Shown here one piece after another: positions 43,043 to 52,471 of a stretch of DNA of 64,000 nt (position 1 is the stretch's first letter; each line of letters begins with the position of its first letter). Made by a program: the position numbers and the translations under genes. Source of the DNA: an uncultured Collinsella sp. (GTDB lineage: Bacteria > Actinomycetota > Coriobacteriia > Coriobacteriales > Coriobacteriaceae); contig UQLI01000006.1 in NCBI GenBank assembly GCA_900541715.1, positions 1 through 64,000 of the forward strand, given 5' to 3'. The notes beneath the pieces were generated by a model that was not told the DNA's origin, ran no database searches, and saw nothing but the letters and a program-made list of their open reading frames with translations.

Positions 43043-44803
43043 GTGGCCGACCAGGACATCAAGATGCTCATCGAGCGCATTATGGCCGAGGCCCGGACCC
43101 ATCAGTCTGCCCGCTTCTCACATGAAGTCTACGCAGACGAGCCGATTCTCAAAACCGGCCGACAGATGCAGAATTTCCTCCCCGACCAGTACCGCAAAAT
43201 GCGCGAGATATCGCGCTGGCAGGATGACCCCAAGGGCGGTGCGGGCCGCTGGCTTTCGGAAGCCGAGCTTTTTTACCGCCAGGGCCTGCTGATGGCCGAC
43301 TTTGAGGACGACTGTCCCTACAACGGCACCTTTAAGTCGTACTTTCCCACCTACAACGCCATGAGCGACCGGCAGCTGCGCGGCTACTTTACCTGGCGTG
43401 CCCAAGTGCGCCGCGGAACCGTCGAGGAAACGTCTACGTCCTTTGCCTTCCTGTATCTCTATGAGCTGATCTGCGGCATCGGCGTTGATGACCCGCTCGA
43501 TGGCTTTAGCAAGATCAAGGCCTTTTGGGATGCCTACCGTGCCTTCGAGCCCGGCATCGACCGGTTTGCACGCGTGTGGCTGCAAGATTACGCCGTGTTC
43601 CACAGGCTCGACCCCAAGCTGCTTCGCGACTCTAAAACCGTCATGTTCGATAACGCCCTTATCGAGCTGCGGCGCGCGGCTCGAGACCTTGTACCAGCAC
43701 AGGCACCGTCCGGCCAGACCCCTAAGCGTCGCAAAACCTCCGAGCCCACGCTCCCCCTTCCGCCCGACGAGGCGCGCGAGGAGCGGCTCATGGCCGCCAT
43801 CAACGCCCTCTCCACGTACAACCTAAGTAACTCGCGGCTCGACCGCAGCCACCACCGCGATCTGCGCCATGTGACATGCGCCGTGTATGTCCGCATGGCG
43901 CACTACTATGACACGCACCGAAAGACCGGTATCGTGGCGAGCTTGTTTGGGGAGGAGACAGCCATGCCCTATACCATGTTTGCCTCGGCTGTGTTCTTTG
44001 CGCCTAATCGCCACGAGGATTGCGAATACCGTCTGGACCCCATCCATATTTACCGTTGTCAAAACGGCTTTTGGGAATGCATGCGCATCCACGGCAGCAG
44101 GCAAAAAAGCAGCAAGCTTGGTGAGATGATGCGCGCCTGCGACCAACGCCTGCGCCTGGCTCTAGACCCCACCCACCCCCTAAAGGAGGAGAAGGTCCCC
44201 AAATATCTGGCCAAGATCATCGATGACGAGATTGTGGCATGGCTTTCGTGGGACGCCGCACACCAGCCCGTCAAGATCGATATCGATCTGAGTCAGCTGG
44301 GGCACATTCGGAGCGCCGCTGCGCAAACGCGCGAAGCGCTTTTGATCGACGAGGAACGCGAGGACGGCGCGTCCGCAGAAGCCGAGGCAGCGGACTCAGG
44401 GCAACCGGAAGCCGAGCCCGTAACCGACGCGATTGTCGAACCGGTCGTGGCACCCATTCGGCAGGACTTGACCGACGAGCCGACCATATCCACCGAACAG
44501 TTTGGTGTCGTGGCACCGCTTCTCGCGCCGACGCCCGTGTTCGCAGCTGCTGCGCCCGCTGACGCCACAAGCGAACTCACGCCTGCCGCAGACGCCTATC
44601 TCCGCGCGCTGCTCGAGCAGAACACGGCGCAGGCGGCATTGGCGGTGGAGAGGTCGGGACAGAGCGAGGACATGCTCGTCGATAGCATCAACGAGGCGCT
44701 CTTTGACCTGGTGGGCGACACCGTAATTGAATTTAGCGCGGCAGGGCCGCAGATTATTGAGGACTACGAAGCAGACGTGAGAGGATACCTAGACCATGAG
44801 TGA
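43043..44803 (+). CDS. TerB-N/TerB-C domain protein
   Basis: The 586-residue protein has a TerB-N type domain (residues about 65-195: EAELFYRQGLLMADFEDDC, YFPTYNAMSDRQLRGYFTWR, FAFLYLYELICGIGVDDP), a middle region beginning AINALSTYNLSNSRL and a TerB-C-like C-terminus after an acidic, low-complexity linker (about 435-490). TerB domains are linked by comparative genomics to tellurite resistance and phage-defence contexts; the biochemical role is unknown. It starts at GTG with GGAGGAG upstream. Its end overlaps the ATPase gene by eight bases, so the two are coupled. Confidence 0.85.
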   Translation: MADQDIKMLIERIMAEARTHQSARFSHEVYADEPILKTGRQMQNFLPDQYRKMREISRWQDDPKGGAGRWLSEAELFYRQGLLMADFEDDCPYNGTFKSYFPTYNAMSDRQLRGYFTWRAQVRRGTVEETSTSFAFLYLYELICGIGVDDPLDGFSKIKAFWDAYRAFEPGIDRFARVWLQDYAVFHRLDPKLLRDSKTVMFDNALIELRRAARDLVPAQAPSGQTPKRRKTSEPTLPLPPDEAREERLMAAINALSTYNLSNSRLDRSHHRDLRHVTCAVYVRMAHYYDTHRKTGIVASLFGEETAMPYTMFASAVFFAPNRHEDCEYRLDPIHIYRCQNGFWECMRIHGSRQKSSKLGEMMRACDQRLRLALDPTHPLKEEKVPKYLAKIIDDEIVAWLSWDAAHQPVKIDIDLSQLGHIRSAAAQTREALLIDEEREDGASAEAEAADSGQPEAEPVTDAIVEPVVAPIRQDLTDEPTISTEQFGVVAPLLAPTPVFAAAAPADATSELTPAADAYLRALLEQNTAQAALAVERSGQSEDMLVDSINEALFDLVGDTVIEFSAAGPQIIEDYEADVRGYLDHE

Positions 44804-46100
44804 TACCGCATCCGCAGCACCCCGCGTGCCCAAGCGCGTCGCTGCCGTCATTCTCAACTCGCTCAAGGGCGGCGTGGTCCCGCGCATCGGCCTTCCCTAC
44901 ATTACCGTAGGGCGCGAGGTCGAGATCCGCGCCCTGCTCACCGATCTGAGTCTCATCGCCGACGGTGGGGCGAGCTTCCGCTTCCTGGTCGGTCGCTACG
45001 GCGCCGGCAAGAGCTTTTTGCTCCAAACCATCCGAACGCATGCCATGGGCGAGGGATTCGTCGTCGCCGATGCAGACTTGTCCCCCGAGCGCCGTCTGCA
45101 GGGCGGGCAGGGGCAGGGCCTTGCCACCTACCGCGAGCTCATCCGCAATATATCGACCAAGACGCGCCCCGAGGGCGGCGCGCTCAACCTTATCCTGGAT
45201 CGTTGGGTCACCTCGTGTGCCGATGCCGATGAGTCCGTCGTTAATGCCCAACTGGCCCCGCTCGAGGAGATGGTCCACGGCTTCGACTTCACCCGCATGC
45301 TTCGCCGCTATCGCACGGCCGTATCCGAGGGCGACGAGGAAGCCATGAGCCGCGTGACCAAATGGATCCGCGGCGAATACCGTACCAAGAGCGAGGCTCG
45401 CGCCGAGCTGGGCTCCTCGACCATCATCAGCGATGACGACTGGTACGACTACGTTAAGCTCATCGCGCGTTTTTTGGTCTGCGGCGGCTACAAGGGTATG
45501 TTGGTGCTCATCGACGAGCTCGTGAATCTGTATAAGATTCCCAACGCCATCACGCGCCAGTACAACTACGAGAAGATCCTGACCATGTACAACGACACGC
45601 TCCAGGGCAAGGCGCAGTACCTGGGCATGATCATGGGCGGCACGCCAACCTCCATCGAAGACCGCCGCCGCGGCGTGTTCTCCTACGAGGCCCTGCGCAG
45701 CCGACTCGCTCAAGGCCGCTTTGCACGCGAGGACCTTAAGGACATGCTCGCGCCCATCATCCGTCTGCAGCCACTCACCTACGAGGAGCTGCTGGTGCTG
45801 ATCGAAAAACTCATGCAAATTCACGCCGGCTACTTTGGCTGGACGCCCACGCTGACCGAGAACGACTTGGTGGACTTCCTCAAGATCGAGTTCGGTCGTG
45901 TGGGAGCCGACACACATCTGACGCCGCGTGAAGTCATTCGCGACTTTATCGAGCTGCTCGACATCCTATGCCAGAACCCCGACGCCAACGTAGCCGAGCT
46001 GCTGCAAAGCGTCGGCGGCGACGCGCTGGCGCCGGCAGCAGCAACAGGCGACACCGGCACCGCAGGCGGCGACCGTAACTTCGCCGAATTCACCATCTAA
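44796..46100 (+). CDS. BrxC/BrxD-family P-loop ATPase
   Basis: The 434-residue protein has Walker A GRYGAGKS (66-73) and Walker B MLVLIDE (235-241), and matches the BREX-associated ATPase family once called DUF2791 (GREVEIRALLTDL, GGTPTSIEDRRRGVFSYEALRSRLA). In type 2 BREX the small ATPase BrxD lies next to the helicase BrxHI, as here. Its job in defence is not known. It overlaps the TerB gene and is followed immediately by an intrinsic terminator. Confidence 0.85.
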   Translation: MSDTASAAPRVPKRVAAVILNSLKGGVVPRIGLPYITVGREVEIRALLTDLSLIADGGASFRFLVGRYGAGKSFLLQTIRTHAMGEGFVVADADLSPERRLQGGQGQGLATYRELIRNISTKTRPEGGALNLILDRWVTSCADADESVVNAQLAPLEEMVHGFDFTRMLRRYRTAVSEGDEEAMSRVTKWIRGEYRTKSEARAELGSSTIISDDDWYDYVKLIARFLVCGGYKGMLVLIDELVNLYKIPNAITRQYNYEKILTMYNDTLQGKAQYLGMIMGGTPTSIEDRRRGVFSYEALRSRLAQGRFAREDLKDMLAPIIRLQPLTYEELLVLIEKLMQIHAGYFGWTPTLTENDLVDFLKIEFGRVGADTHLTPREVIRDFIELLDILCQNPDANVAELLQSVGGDALAPAAATGDTGTAGGDRNFAEFTI

Positions 46101-46139
46101 CCTGCCAAAAAGGGATAGGTTTATTTTGGCAGGTTTTAT
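46101..46139 (+). terminator. Intrinsic terminator between the ATPase and helicase genes
   Basis: CCTGCCAAAA (46101-46110) pairs perfectly with TTTTGGCAGG (46124-46133), followed by TTTTATC. It begins at the first base after the ATPase stop. It should reduce read-through into the helicase gene, which starts 78 nt further on. Confidence 0.75.
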
Positions 46140-46216
46140 CTGGGCAAACGTTGAAGCGGTAATGCAGCAAGCCACTGCCCGCCGCGTTGAGAGATTCGCT
46201 TTTGAAAGGAGGCCTC

Positions 46217-48661
46217 GTGAACGCCTTTGACCGCTACGCCCCGTTTATCCAAGACTTCATCTACTCCCACGATTGGGAGAGCCTGCGCTCCATCCAGGTT
46301 GCGGCGGCAGATGCCATCTTTAACTCGCAGGACAATGTGCTCCTGACGGCATCCACGGCTTCCGGCAAAACCGAGGCAGCCTTCTTTCCCATCCTGACCG
46401 AGTTTTGGGAGAACCCACCCGCAAGCGTGGGCGCCCTCTACATTGGCCCCCTCAAGGCGCTCATCAACGACCAATTCGTCCGCCTCAACGACCTGTGCGA
46501 AGAAGCCGATATCCCCGTCTGGCACTGGCATGGCGATGTCTCGCAATCACACAAGGCCAAACTCATCAAAAAGCCGAGTGGTATCCTTCAGATTACGCCC
46601 GAATCGCTCGAGGCGCTCCTGATCCATAAGCACATGGCGATCCCGCGCATGTTTTGCGACCTGCGCTACGTCGTCATCGACGAGGTTCATTCGCTCATGC
46701 GCGGCGACCGCGGCGGGCAGACGCTCTGTCTTATCGAGCGCCTCTCGCGCATGGCCGGCGTACAACCCCGCCGCATTGGCCTTTCCGCTACCATCGGCGA
46801 CCCCGAGCGCACGGGTGCCTTTCTCTCACAGGGAACGGGACGAGACTGCGTTATCCCCCGTTTTGAGGAACCGCGCCGCGTGTGGCGTATCTCCATGGAG
46901 CACTTCTACAACTCGGGTCCCCAGGCGCAGCAACGAGGATTCGAGAGCACAGGTCCGCAGGAAGCTGAGGTGCTCGCATGCGAGCGCATTGAGGCGGCAC
47001 CACCCGTGGCGCTGCCCGCATCCGGACAAGACATGCGCCACAGCGGACAGCTCACACAGGCGGAACGTCGTCAACGTCGCGAGCAGGCGCGGGGCAAGGA
47101 CGCTCCCAAAGACCGTCGCACTTCCTCGGCCCCCGAGGGCGAAGTCGACATCCCACGAGCGACCGAGCAGGCGCTTCTCAGCCCCACCGACACAGCGCCA
47201 GACAACGCCGACCCCGGCATGGGCTATATCTTCGAACACACCCGCGGCCGCAAGTGCTTGGTCTTTGCCAACTCGCGCGAGGAGGCAGAGGCCGTGTGCT
47301 CCATGCTGCGCAGCTACTGCGAAAGTCGACACGAGCCCGACCGCTTTCTAATCCATCACGGCAACCTTTCGGCATCGCTGCGCGAGACGGCCGAGGAGCT
47401 CATGCGCGACGAGGAGCAGGCGCAGACAACCGTCACCACCTCTACGCTGGAGCTCGGTATCGATATCGGCCGCCTGGAGCGCGCCTTCCAGATTGACGCG
47501 CCGTTTACCGTCAGCTCCTTTTTGCAGCGCATGGGGCGCACGGGACGCCGCGACCTTCCGCCCGAGATGTGGTTTGTCATGCGCGAGGAAGAACCCGAGC
47601 CGCGCACGATGATGCCCGAAACCATTCCCTGGAAGCTCCTGCAGGGTATCGCGCTCGTACAACTCTATCGCGAGGAAAAGTGGGTCGAGCCGCCCGAGCT
47701 CGATCGACTCCCCTACAGCCTGCTCTATCACCAGACTATGTCGACCCTCGCCAGCACCGGCGAGCTCACGCCGGCCGAACTTGCCCAGCGTGTGCTCACG
47801 CTCAGCTATTTCCACCGTATCTCGGCAGACGATTACCGTGTGCTGCTACGTCACCTCATTAAGATCGACCATATCCAGGTCACCGAAGGTGGCGGGCTCA
47901 TCGTGGGTCTCGCGGGCGAGCGCGTCATCAACAACTTTAAGTTCTACGCCGTGTTCCAGGAAAACGAGGAGTTTACCGTCCGGAGCGAATCGGCCGAGCT
48001 GGGCACGATTGTTAATCCGCCCCCGCCCGGTGAGCGCATCGCCATCGCCGGACACTGTTGGATTGTCGAGGAAGTGGACTGGAAGCGCCACACTGTCTTT
48101 GCCACGCAGGTCAAGGGCCGGGTGCCGGCCTACTTTGGCGACTGCCCCGGCGACATCAATACACACGTACTCGAGCGCATGCGCAAGGCGCTCAACGAGC
48201 ACGCGACATATCCGTACCTCATGGGTAACGCACGGGCCCGCTTGGCGCAGGCTCGCCATACGGCCGAGATTTCGGGTGCGGGAACCAAGCCACTCATCAA
48301 CCTGGGTGGCGACACCTGGGTACTCTTCCCCTGGCTGGGCAGTTACGCCTTTTTGGCACTCGAGCGCATGCTCAAGATTAAGTGTGCCGCGGAGCTGGGC
48401 CTTCGCGGACTCGACCCATCGCGCCCGTACTTTATGCAGTTTAAGATGAAGGCCGACGAGGAGAGGTTCTTTGAGGTGCTCGCCGCCGAGGCCGAGAAGG
48501 ACTTCAATCCCATCGAGCTCGTCTATCCCGGCGAGGTGCCTTATTTTGATCGCTACGACGAGTACGTTCCCGAGGAGCTCGTGCGCAAAGGCTTTGCCGA
48601 AGGCGTGCTCGACATCGAAGGCATGAAGCAGCGCGTTCTCGGCTGGCGCGACCACGCCTAA
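46217..48661 (+). CDS. Lhr-like DEAD/DEAH helicase, BrxHI-like
   Basis: The 814-residue superfamily 2 helicase has Walker A TASTASGKT (Lys51), VVIDEVHSLMRG, GLSATIGD, STLELGIDIG and QRMGRTGRR, with a long C-terminal region (about 430-814) of the Lhr/BrxHI kind. A divergent insertion with many charged residues lies between the two helicase lobes (about 245-330). The start is the GTG at 46217, with AAAGGAGG four bases upstream; a longer frame from 46187 has no such site. It completes a three-gene module with the TerB and BrxD-like genes. Confidence 0.85.
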   Translation: MNAFDRYAPFIQDFIYSHDWESLRSIQVAAADAIFNSQDNVLLTASTASGKTEAAFFPILTEFWENPPASVGALYIGPLKALINDQFVRLNDLCEEADIPVWHWHGDVSQSHKAKLIKKPSGILQITPESLEALLIHKHMAIPRMFCDLRYVVIDEVHSLMRGDRGGQTLCLIERLSRMAGVQPRRIGLSATIGDPERTGAFLSQGTGRDCVIPRFEEPRRVWRISMEHFYNSGPQAQQRGFESTGPQEAEVLACERIEAAPPVALPASGQDMRHSGQLTQAERRQRREQARGKDAPKDRRTSSAPEGEVDIPRATEQALLSPTDTAPDNADPGMGYIFEHTRGRKCLVFANSREEAEAVCSMLRSYCESRHEPDRFLIHHGNLSASLRETAEELMRDEEQAQTTVTTSTLELGIDIGRLERAFQIDAPFTVSSFLQRMGRTGRRDLPPEMWFVMREEEPEPRTMMPETIPWKLLQGIALVQLYREEKWVEPPELDRLPYSLLYHQTMSTLASTGELTPAELAQRVLTLSYFHRISADDYRVLLRHLIKIDHIQVTEGGGLIVGLAGERVINNFKFYAVFQENEEFTVRSESAELGTIVNPPPPGERIAIAGHCWIVEEVDWKRHTVFATQVKGRVPAYFGDCPGDINTHVLERMRKALNEHATYPYLMGNARARLAQARHTAEISGAGTKPLINLGGDTWVLFPWLGSYAFLALERMLKIKCAAELGLRGLDPSRPYFMQFKMKADEERFFEVLAAEAEKDFNPIELVYPGEVPYFDRYDEYVPEELVRKGFAEGVLDIEGMKQRVLGWRDHA

Positions 48662-48687
48662 GACCAGTCTTTTTGGGACGGGGAGAC

Positions 48688-49566
48688 CTATTTGTCGTGA
48701 AGAACGGTGCCGAGGAAGTCGGTGTCGAAGGGCACGGCTTCGGCAAAGGCGTAGTTGCCGTCGCTGGCGATGAGCAGGTAGTTCTCCTCGCCGCCGAACT
48801 CCGCATCGCCACATGGGACCACCCAGGCGTGGGCGAATACCTCGAGTGCCGTGGCAGCGCAATCGCGCAGGAACGTCACATCGCTCCCCTCGCTTGCGCT
48901 CACGATATTGGCAACGTAGACGCCACCGACATTTAGGCTGCCCCGCACCAAACGCAACGCTTCAACCGTCGCCAGCTCGCGTACGGGCTCGGCACCGCCA
49001 AAGCAATCGCTCACGACCACGTCGTAGCGACGATGGCCCACACTCGTCACACCCAGATACGAGCGAGCCTCAGCAGTAATCACCCGCAAGCGGTCGCCCA
49101 CCGTGCGCTCCAGCTCGTCCAGATAGAACCAACGGCGCGCCAGGCGCGTAATCTCTCCGTCATACTCGATGACGTCCATGCGCAAGCCCTCGTGCGACAT
49201 CAGGGCGAATTTAGGATAGGCAAACCCGCCGCCGCCCAGCATAAGCATACGGTCGATGCCGTGACCATAAGCGTCGCGCATCGCATCCTCGGACTCAAAC
49301 ACGTCGTCAAACGCACGATAGTACGCAAAGACGGGCTCGGCCCAACGCTCACCGACATAGCTCGCGCTTTGGTAGACGCCGCCTTGCACCAACACGCGAA
49401 TCTCATCGCCGCCCTCATCGTGCACGCGTTTCACACGCGCCAACCCATTGCGGGTTCGCGCAACCTGCAGACAGGCAGCGCGAACAGCGACGGCGGCCGC
49501 ACCAAGCGCCGCGGCTCCCAGAGCAACGCCGGCAACGACGCCGGCAGAAACACTTGGCTTGTTCAT
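48688..49566 (-). CDS. Spermidine-synthase-like protein with N-terminal membrane helix
   Basis: Residues 10-32 are a hydrophobic alanine-rich helix. The rest is a Rossmann methyltransferase-type domain of the spermidine synthase family: LMLGGGGFAYPKFAL (nucleotide-binding loop), MDVIEYDGEITRLARRWF and VVSDCFGGAEPV. Whether it transfers an aminopropyl group is doubtful, since many anchored bacterial members are uncharacterised. It starts at the base after the elp3 stop, so expression is coupled to Elp3. Confidence 0.75.
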   Translation of the reverse strand: MNKPSVSAGVVAGVALGAAALGAAAVAVRAACLQVARTRNGLARVKRVHDEGGDEIRVLVQGGVYQSASYVGERWAEPVFAYYRAFDDVFESEDAMRDAYGHGIDRMLMLGGGGFAYPKFALMSHEGLRMDVIEYDGEITRLARRWFYLDELERTVGDRLRVITAEARSYLGVTSVGHRRYDVVVSDCFGGAEPVRELATVEALRLVRGSLNVGGVYVANIVSASEGSDVTFLRDCAATALEVFAHAWVVPCGDAEFGGEENYLLIASDGNYAFAEAVPFDTDFLGTVLHDK

Positions 49567-51474
49567 CTAGAGCTCCTTTTGCAGATAGAGTCCATGGTCG
49601 TAAAAACCCAAATGGCGATAGTACTCGCGTGTGCCAATCGCGCTGATCACGTTGATGCGCGCATAGCCCGCGTCCCGAGCAATATGGCACGCACGCTCTA
49701 CGAGCAAACGCCCCAATCCATGGTGCTGGGCTGCCTGGCCTTGATCTCCCACGCGCGCCGCCATGCCATACACGTGCACCTCGCGAATCATCGCCTCGTC
49801 CGGTGTCGTCGGCAACTCATCCGCATGCGCGGCAACAAAAGCACGATCGGGCAGAGACAGACGCAAAAAGCCCGCGATCTTGCCCTGCGGCGTCACCCAC
49901 TGCAAAAAGCGCTCGTGCGTCACCGGCGTCTCGTACGCCACTTCCTCGTCAAGGGTCAGCTCATGCAAGTCGGCGCCCGCCGTGCTAATCTCGCGATAGC
50001 GAATCTCACGCACTGTCGCGCCTTCCCCACGAGCCGACAAGCGGTTTTCAACGAGCTGACGCAGGTTGGGCTTCTTGTTGCCCACCATGATGTCGTCGGA
50101 GCTAAAGTCGCGGATCATGCGACTGATGCGGCAGAACGCCGGCGTCACCACGATGTCGTCGGCCAACACATCGAGCAGCTCTTCCTCGGTATAGGGACGC
50201 CACTCGCCGCGCTCATAGCAGCCCACCAGACGCGAGCCCTCGATGAGCGCGCACGGGTAGACCTTGACCTCGTCGGGCATAAAGGCCCCTTCGGTCATAA
50301 AGCGCTCGTAGTCGCGCTTGTCCCCCTCGGGTGTGGCGCCCAATAAGTTGAGCATAAAATGCGCATGGATCTTAAAGCCAAAGAGGCGCGCAAGCGAAAA
50401 CGCCTGCTCGATCTGAGCCACCGAAATGCGACGCTCGTTGATATCGAGCAAATGCTGGTCGAGGCTCTGGATGCCCATCTGAATCTTGGTGCAGCCCAGA
50501 CGACGAATGAGCGTGAGCGCCTGTGGCGTCACGGCATCGGGGCGGGTCTCGATAACGAGCCCCACCACGCGATGCTTCGCCGTCTCGTTGATGCGCTGCT
50601 GACGCTCAAGCTCCTCCATCGTTTCCGTCTGCCACTCGGCAGCCTCGCCCCATGGCGTACCGGGGCCGTACAGACGACGCACTGCGCGGTTATAGCCACC
50701 AACGACAGCATCCACACGCCCCCGCTCGTCGGCAACGCCGCTCGCAAGCTCGGCCTCGTCGGTCGCAATGCCGGCAGCCCGATAGCGCTCGCGGCGCTCT
50801 GTTACCACCGGCGGCAGGGCATCGGCGGGAGCGTCATCGAGCAGGCGCCCTGCCTCGGCACGGCTGATGCCCGGACGCGCCAACATGGGGTTTGCCGCCA
50901 CACCGGCGACGGCATCGTCATTGAGCGCACGGAAAAGCTCCGACATAAACCACGTCTGATACCCTTGCGGATAGTCGCTCCAGGTACCGCCGAGCACAAT
51001 GAGCTCTATCTTGTCGGTCGCATGTCCCATCTGCGAAAGCGCGGTCAGACGAGCGCTCACCTGCAGATACGGGTCGAAGCAGTTTTGCTCCGCACGGGCG
51101 CACGCCGGCTCGGCGTGCAGATAGCTTTTGGGCATGCGCAGATCGTTGGGGCAAAACAGGCAATCGCCCGAGCATGGCCAGGGCTTGGTAATGACGGTAA
51201 TGGTCGCCACGCCCGAGGCCGTTCGGCGCGGCTTCATACGCAGGACCTGCAGCAGTTGACGCTCCAGATCGGAATCGACATTCCACGCAGCCCACCGAAC
51301 CGGCTCCTCACGTTTAACCCGCTGGTAGAACGGCAGCAGACGGCGCTTGGCCAAATCGCGTTTGTCGGCACCCTCACGGCGCGCCTCGGCATGTATCAGT
51401 TTGACGAGCGCTTTGTCGTCCACGGTCTCGCCGCGACGCAGAGCCTCGAGTATGTTCAAGATAATCTGTTCCAT
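49567..51474 (-). CDS. elp3: Elp3-type radical SAM/GNAT enzyme
   Basis: The 635-residue protein has the radical SAM cluster motif at Cys101, Cys105 and Cys108 (PWPCSGDCLFCPND), the Elp3 segment ELIVLGGTWSDYPQGYQTWF, RPDAVTPQALTLIRRLGCTKIQMGIQS and a C-terminal GNAT domain (HHGLGRLLVERACHIARDAGY, GTREYYRHLGFYDHG). Elp3 modifies wobble uridine 34 of tRNA in eukaryotes and archaea and occurs patchily in bacteria. An insertion of about 100 residues between the SAM motif and the ETRPD motif accounts for the extra length. It precedes the spermidine-synthase-like gene with no gap. Confidence 0.92.
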   Translation of the reverse strand: MEQIILNILEALRRGETVDDKALVKLIHAEARREGADKRDLAKRRLLPFYQRVKREEPVRWAAWNVDSDLERQLLQVLRMKPRRTASGVATITVITKPWPCSGDCLFCPNDLRMPKSYLHAEPACARAEQNCFDPYLQVSARLTALSQMGHATDKIELIVLGGTWSDYPQGYQTWFMSELFRALNDDAVAGVAANPMLARPGISRAEAGRLLDDAPADALPPVVTERRERYRAAGIATDEAELASGVADERGRVDAVVGGYNRAVRRLYGPGTPWGEAAEWQTETMEELERQQRINETAKHRVVGLVIETRPDAVTPQALTLIRRLGCTKIQMGIQSLDQHLLDINERRISVAQIEQAFSLARLFGFKIHAHFMLNLLGATPEGDKRDYERFMTEGAFMPDEVKVYPCALIEGSRLVGCYERGEWRPYTEEELLDVLADDIVVTPAFCRISRMIRDFSSDDIMVGNKKPNLRQLVENRLSARGEGATVREIRYREISTAGADLHELTLDEEVAYETPVTHERFLQWVTPQGKIAGFLRLSLPDRAFVAAHADELPTTPDEAMIREVHVYGMAARVGDQGQAAQHHGLGRLLVERACHIARDAGYARINVISAIGTREYYRHLGFYDHGLYLQKEL

Positions 51475-51487
51475 GTCCCCATTGTAA

Positions 51488-51525
51488 AGGCAAAGGCGCC
51501 GAAGCCCGTCACGGCTCCGGCGCCT
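51488..51525 (-). terminator. Intrinsic terminator of the HTH-DUF4097 unit
   Basis: A 13-nt stem with one mismatch (51494-51506 with 51513-51525, AGGCGCCG core) is followed on the minus strand by TTGCCTTT. It lies 47 nt past the DUF4097 stop and just upstream of elp3. Confidence 0.7.
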
Positions 51526-51571
51526 CCATCAAAGAGCATGCCTATATGTACCGATCTCCGAAAACCGCATG

Positions 51572-52471
51572 TCACTCCGGATCAAACGACATGTCGCCCG
51601 AACCGACCTCAAAACGATACGTAGCAGACTTATCGCCGTTATCGAATTCAAGATTCAAAATGGTCTCGCCGTCGTAGCCAAGCGGAAGGAAATCGCTCTC
51701 AAAGTCGCCGCTGCCCAAGGTGAGGCTCGCCTTAAAGCCCGTCGAGTTCGGAACCGTCATCTCCACATCGCCCGAGCCCACACTCACGTCCATCGACTTC
51801 GCGGGGGCCTGGTAGAGCTCGAACGTCACATCGCCCGAACCGACCTCGGCATTCAGGGTATCGGTCACGGTGCCCGTAAACTCAACGTCTCCAGAGTCCA
51901 AAGTCAGGTTGAGGTCATGACACGCAATGCCCGCGACCGTCAGGTCACCCGATCCTACATTCGCTGTAATGCCCACCATGTTATCGGCAACTTCGCGCGG
52001 CAGTTCGACGGTAACCGTGCGGTCAATGGCGCGCTCGTCATCGCAATCGAACTGGCGAATCTTGAGCGTAGAGCCCTTGATTTCGGCCAGGTTCTGGGTT
52101 GCCGCATCGAAGGCAACGGTCCCCGTTGCCACGCGACCGCTTTCAATTACGCGCACTGGCCCGCTGGAGACGTGTTTGACCTCGACCGTGCCCGACGTCA
52201 CGTCCAAGTCAAGCGATGTGAACGCGTCGGCATCAAAGGTTTCGCTCGAAAGCTGCTGAAGCTGAGCGGAATAGTTACCGCCATCCAAAAGATCGTCCTC
52301 GTCAACCGCATCGTCCATACCAGAGAAGCCGGATACAACATCGTCGAGATCCCACGGGCCATCAAAATGAATCAAAGTCCGCGAAATGCCAAAGACAAGC
52401 CCGATGATGAGCACAAACGCTCCGATGCCAACGCCCAAGCGTACCTTGGATTCATGCGAAAGCTTCATCAT
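51572..52471 (-). CDS. DUF4097-type membrane-anchored beta-repeat protein
   Basis: After an N-terminal helix (residues about 11-30) the 299-residue protein consists of repeated beta strands marked by recurring V-G-S-G-D motifs (at least five copies: NVGSGDLTV, EVGSGDVTF, SVGSGDVEM, LGSGDFE, EVGSGDMSF), the DUF4097 right-handed beta-helix type. Such proteins often accompany HTH or PspC-like regulators at the envelope. Its start overlaps the regulator's stop by four bases (ATGA). Confidence 0.82.
   Translation of the reverse strand: MMKLSHESKVRLGVGIGAFVLIIGLVFGISRTLIHFDGPWDLDDVVSGFSGMDDAVDEDDLLDGGNYSAQLQQLSSETFDADAFTSLDLDVTSGTVEVKHVSSGPVRVIESGRVATGTVAFDAATQNLAEIKGSTLKIRQFDCDDERAIDRTVTVELPREVADNMVGITANVGSGDLTVAGIACHDLNLTLDSGDVEFTGTVTDTLNAEVGSGDVTFELYQAPAKSMDVSVGSGDVEMTVPNSTGFKASLTLGSGDFESDFLPLGYDGETILNLEFDNGDKSATYRFEVGSGDMSFDPE

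Noticed and set aside
43043..48661. Complete BREX or tellurite-resistance operon
   Set aside because: No PglX methyltransferase, PglZ phosphatase, PglW kinase or TerC/TerD/TerZ genes are present nearby.
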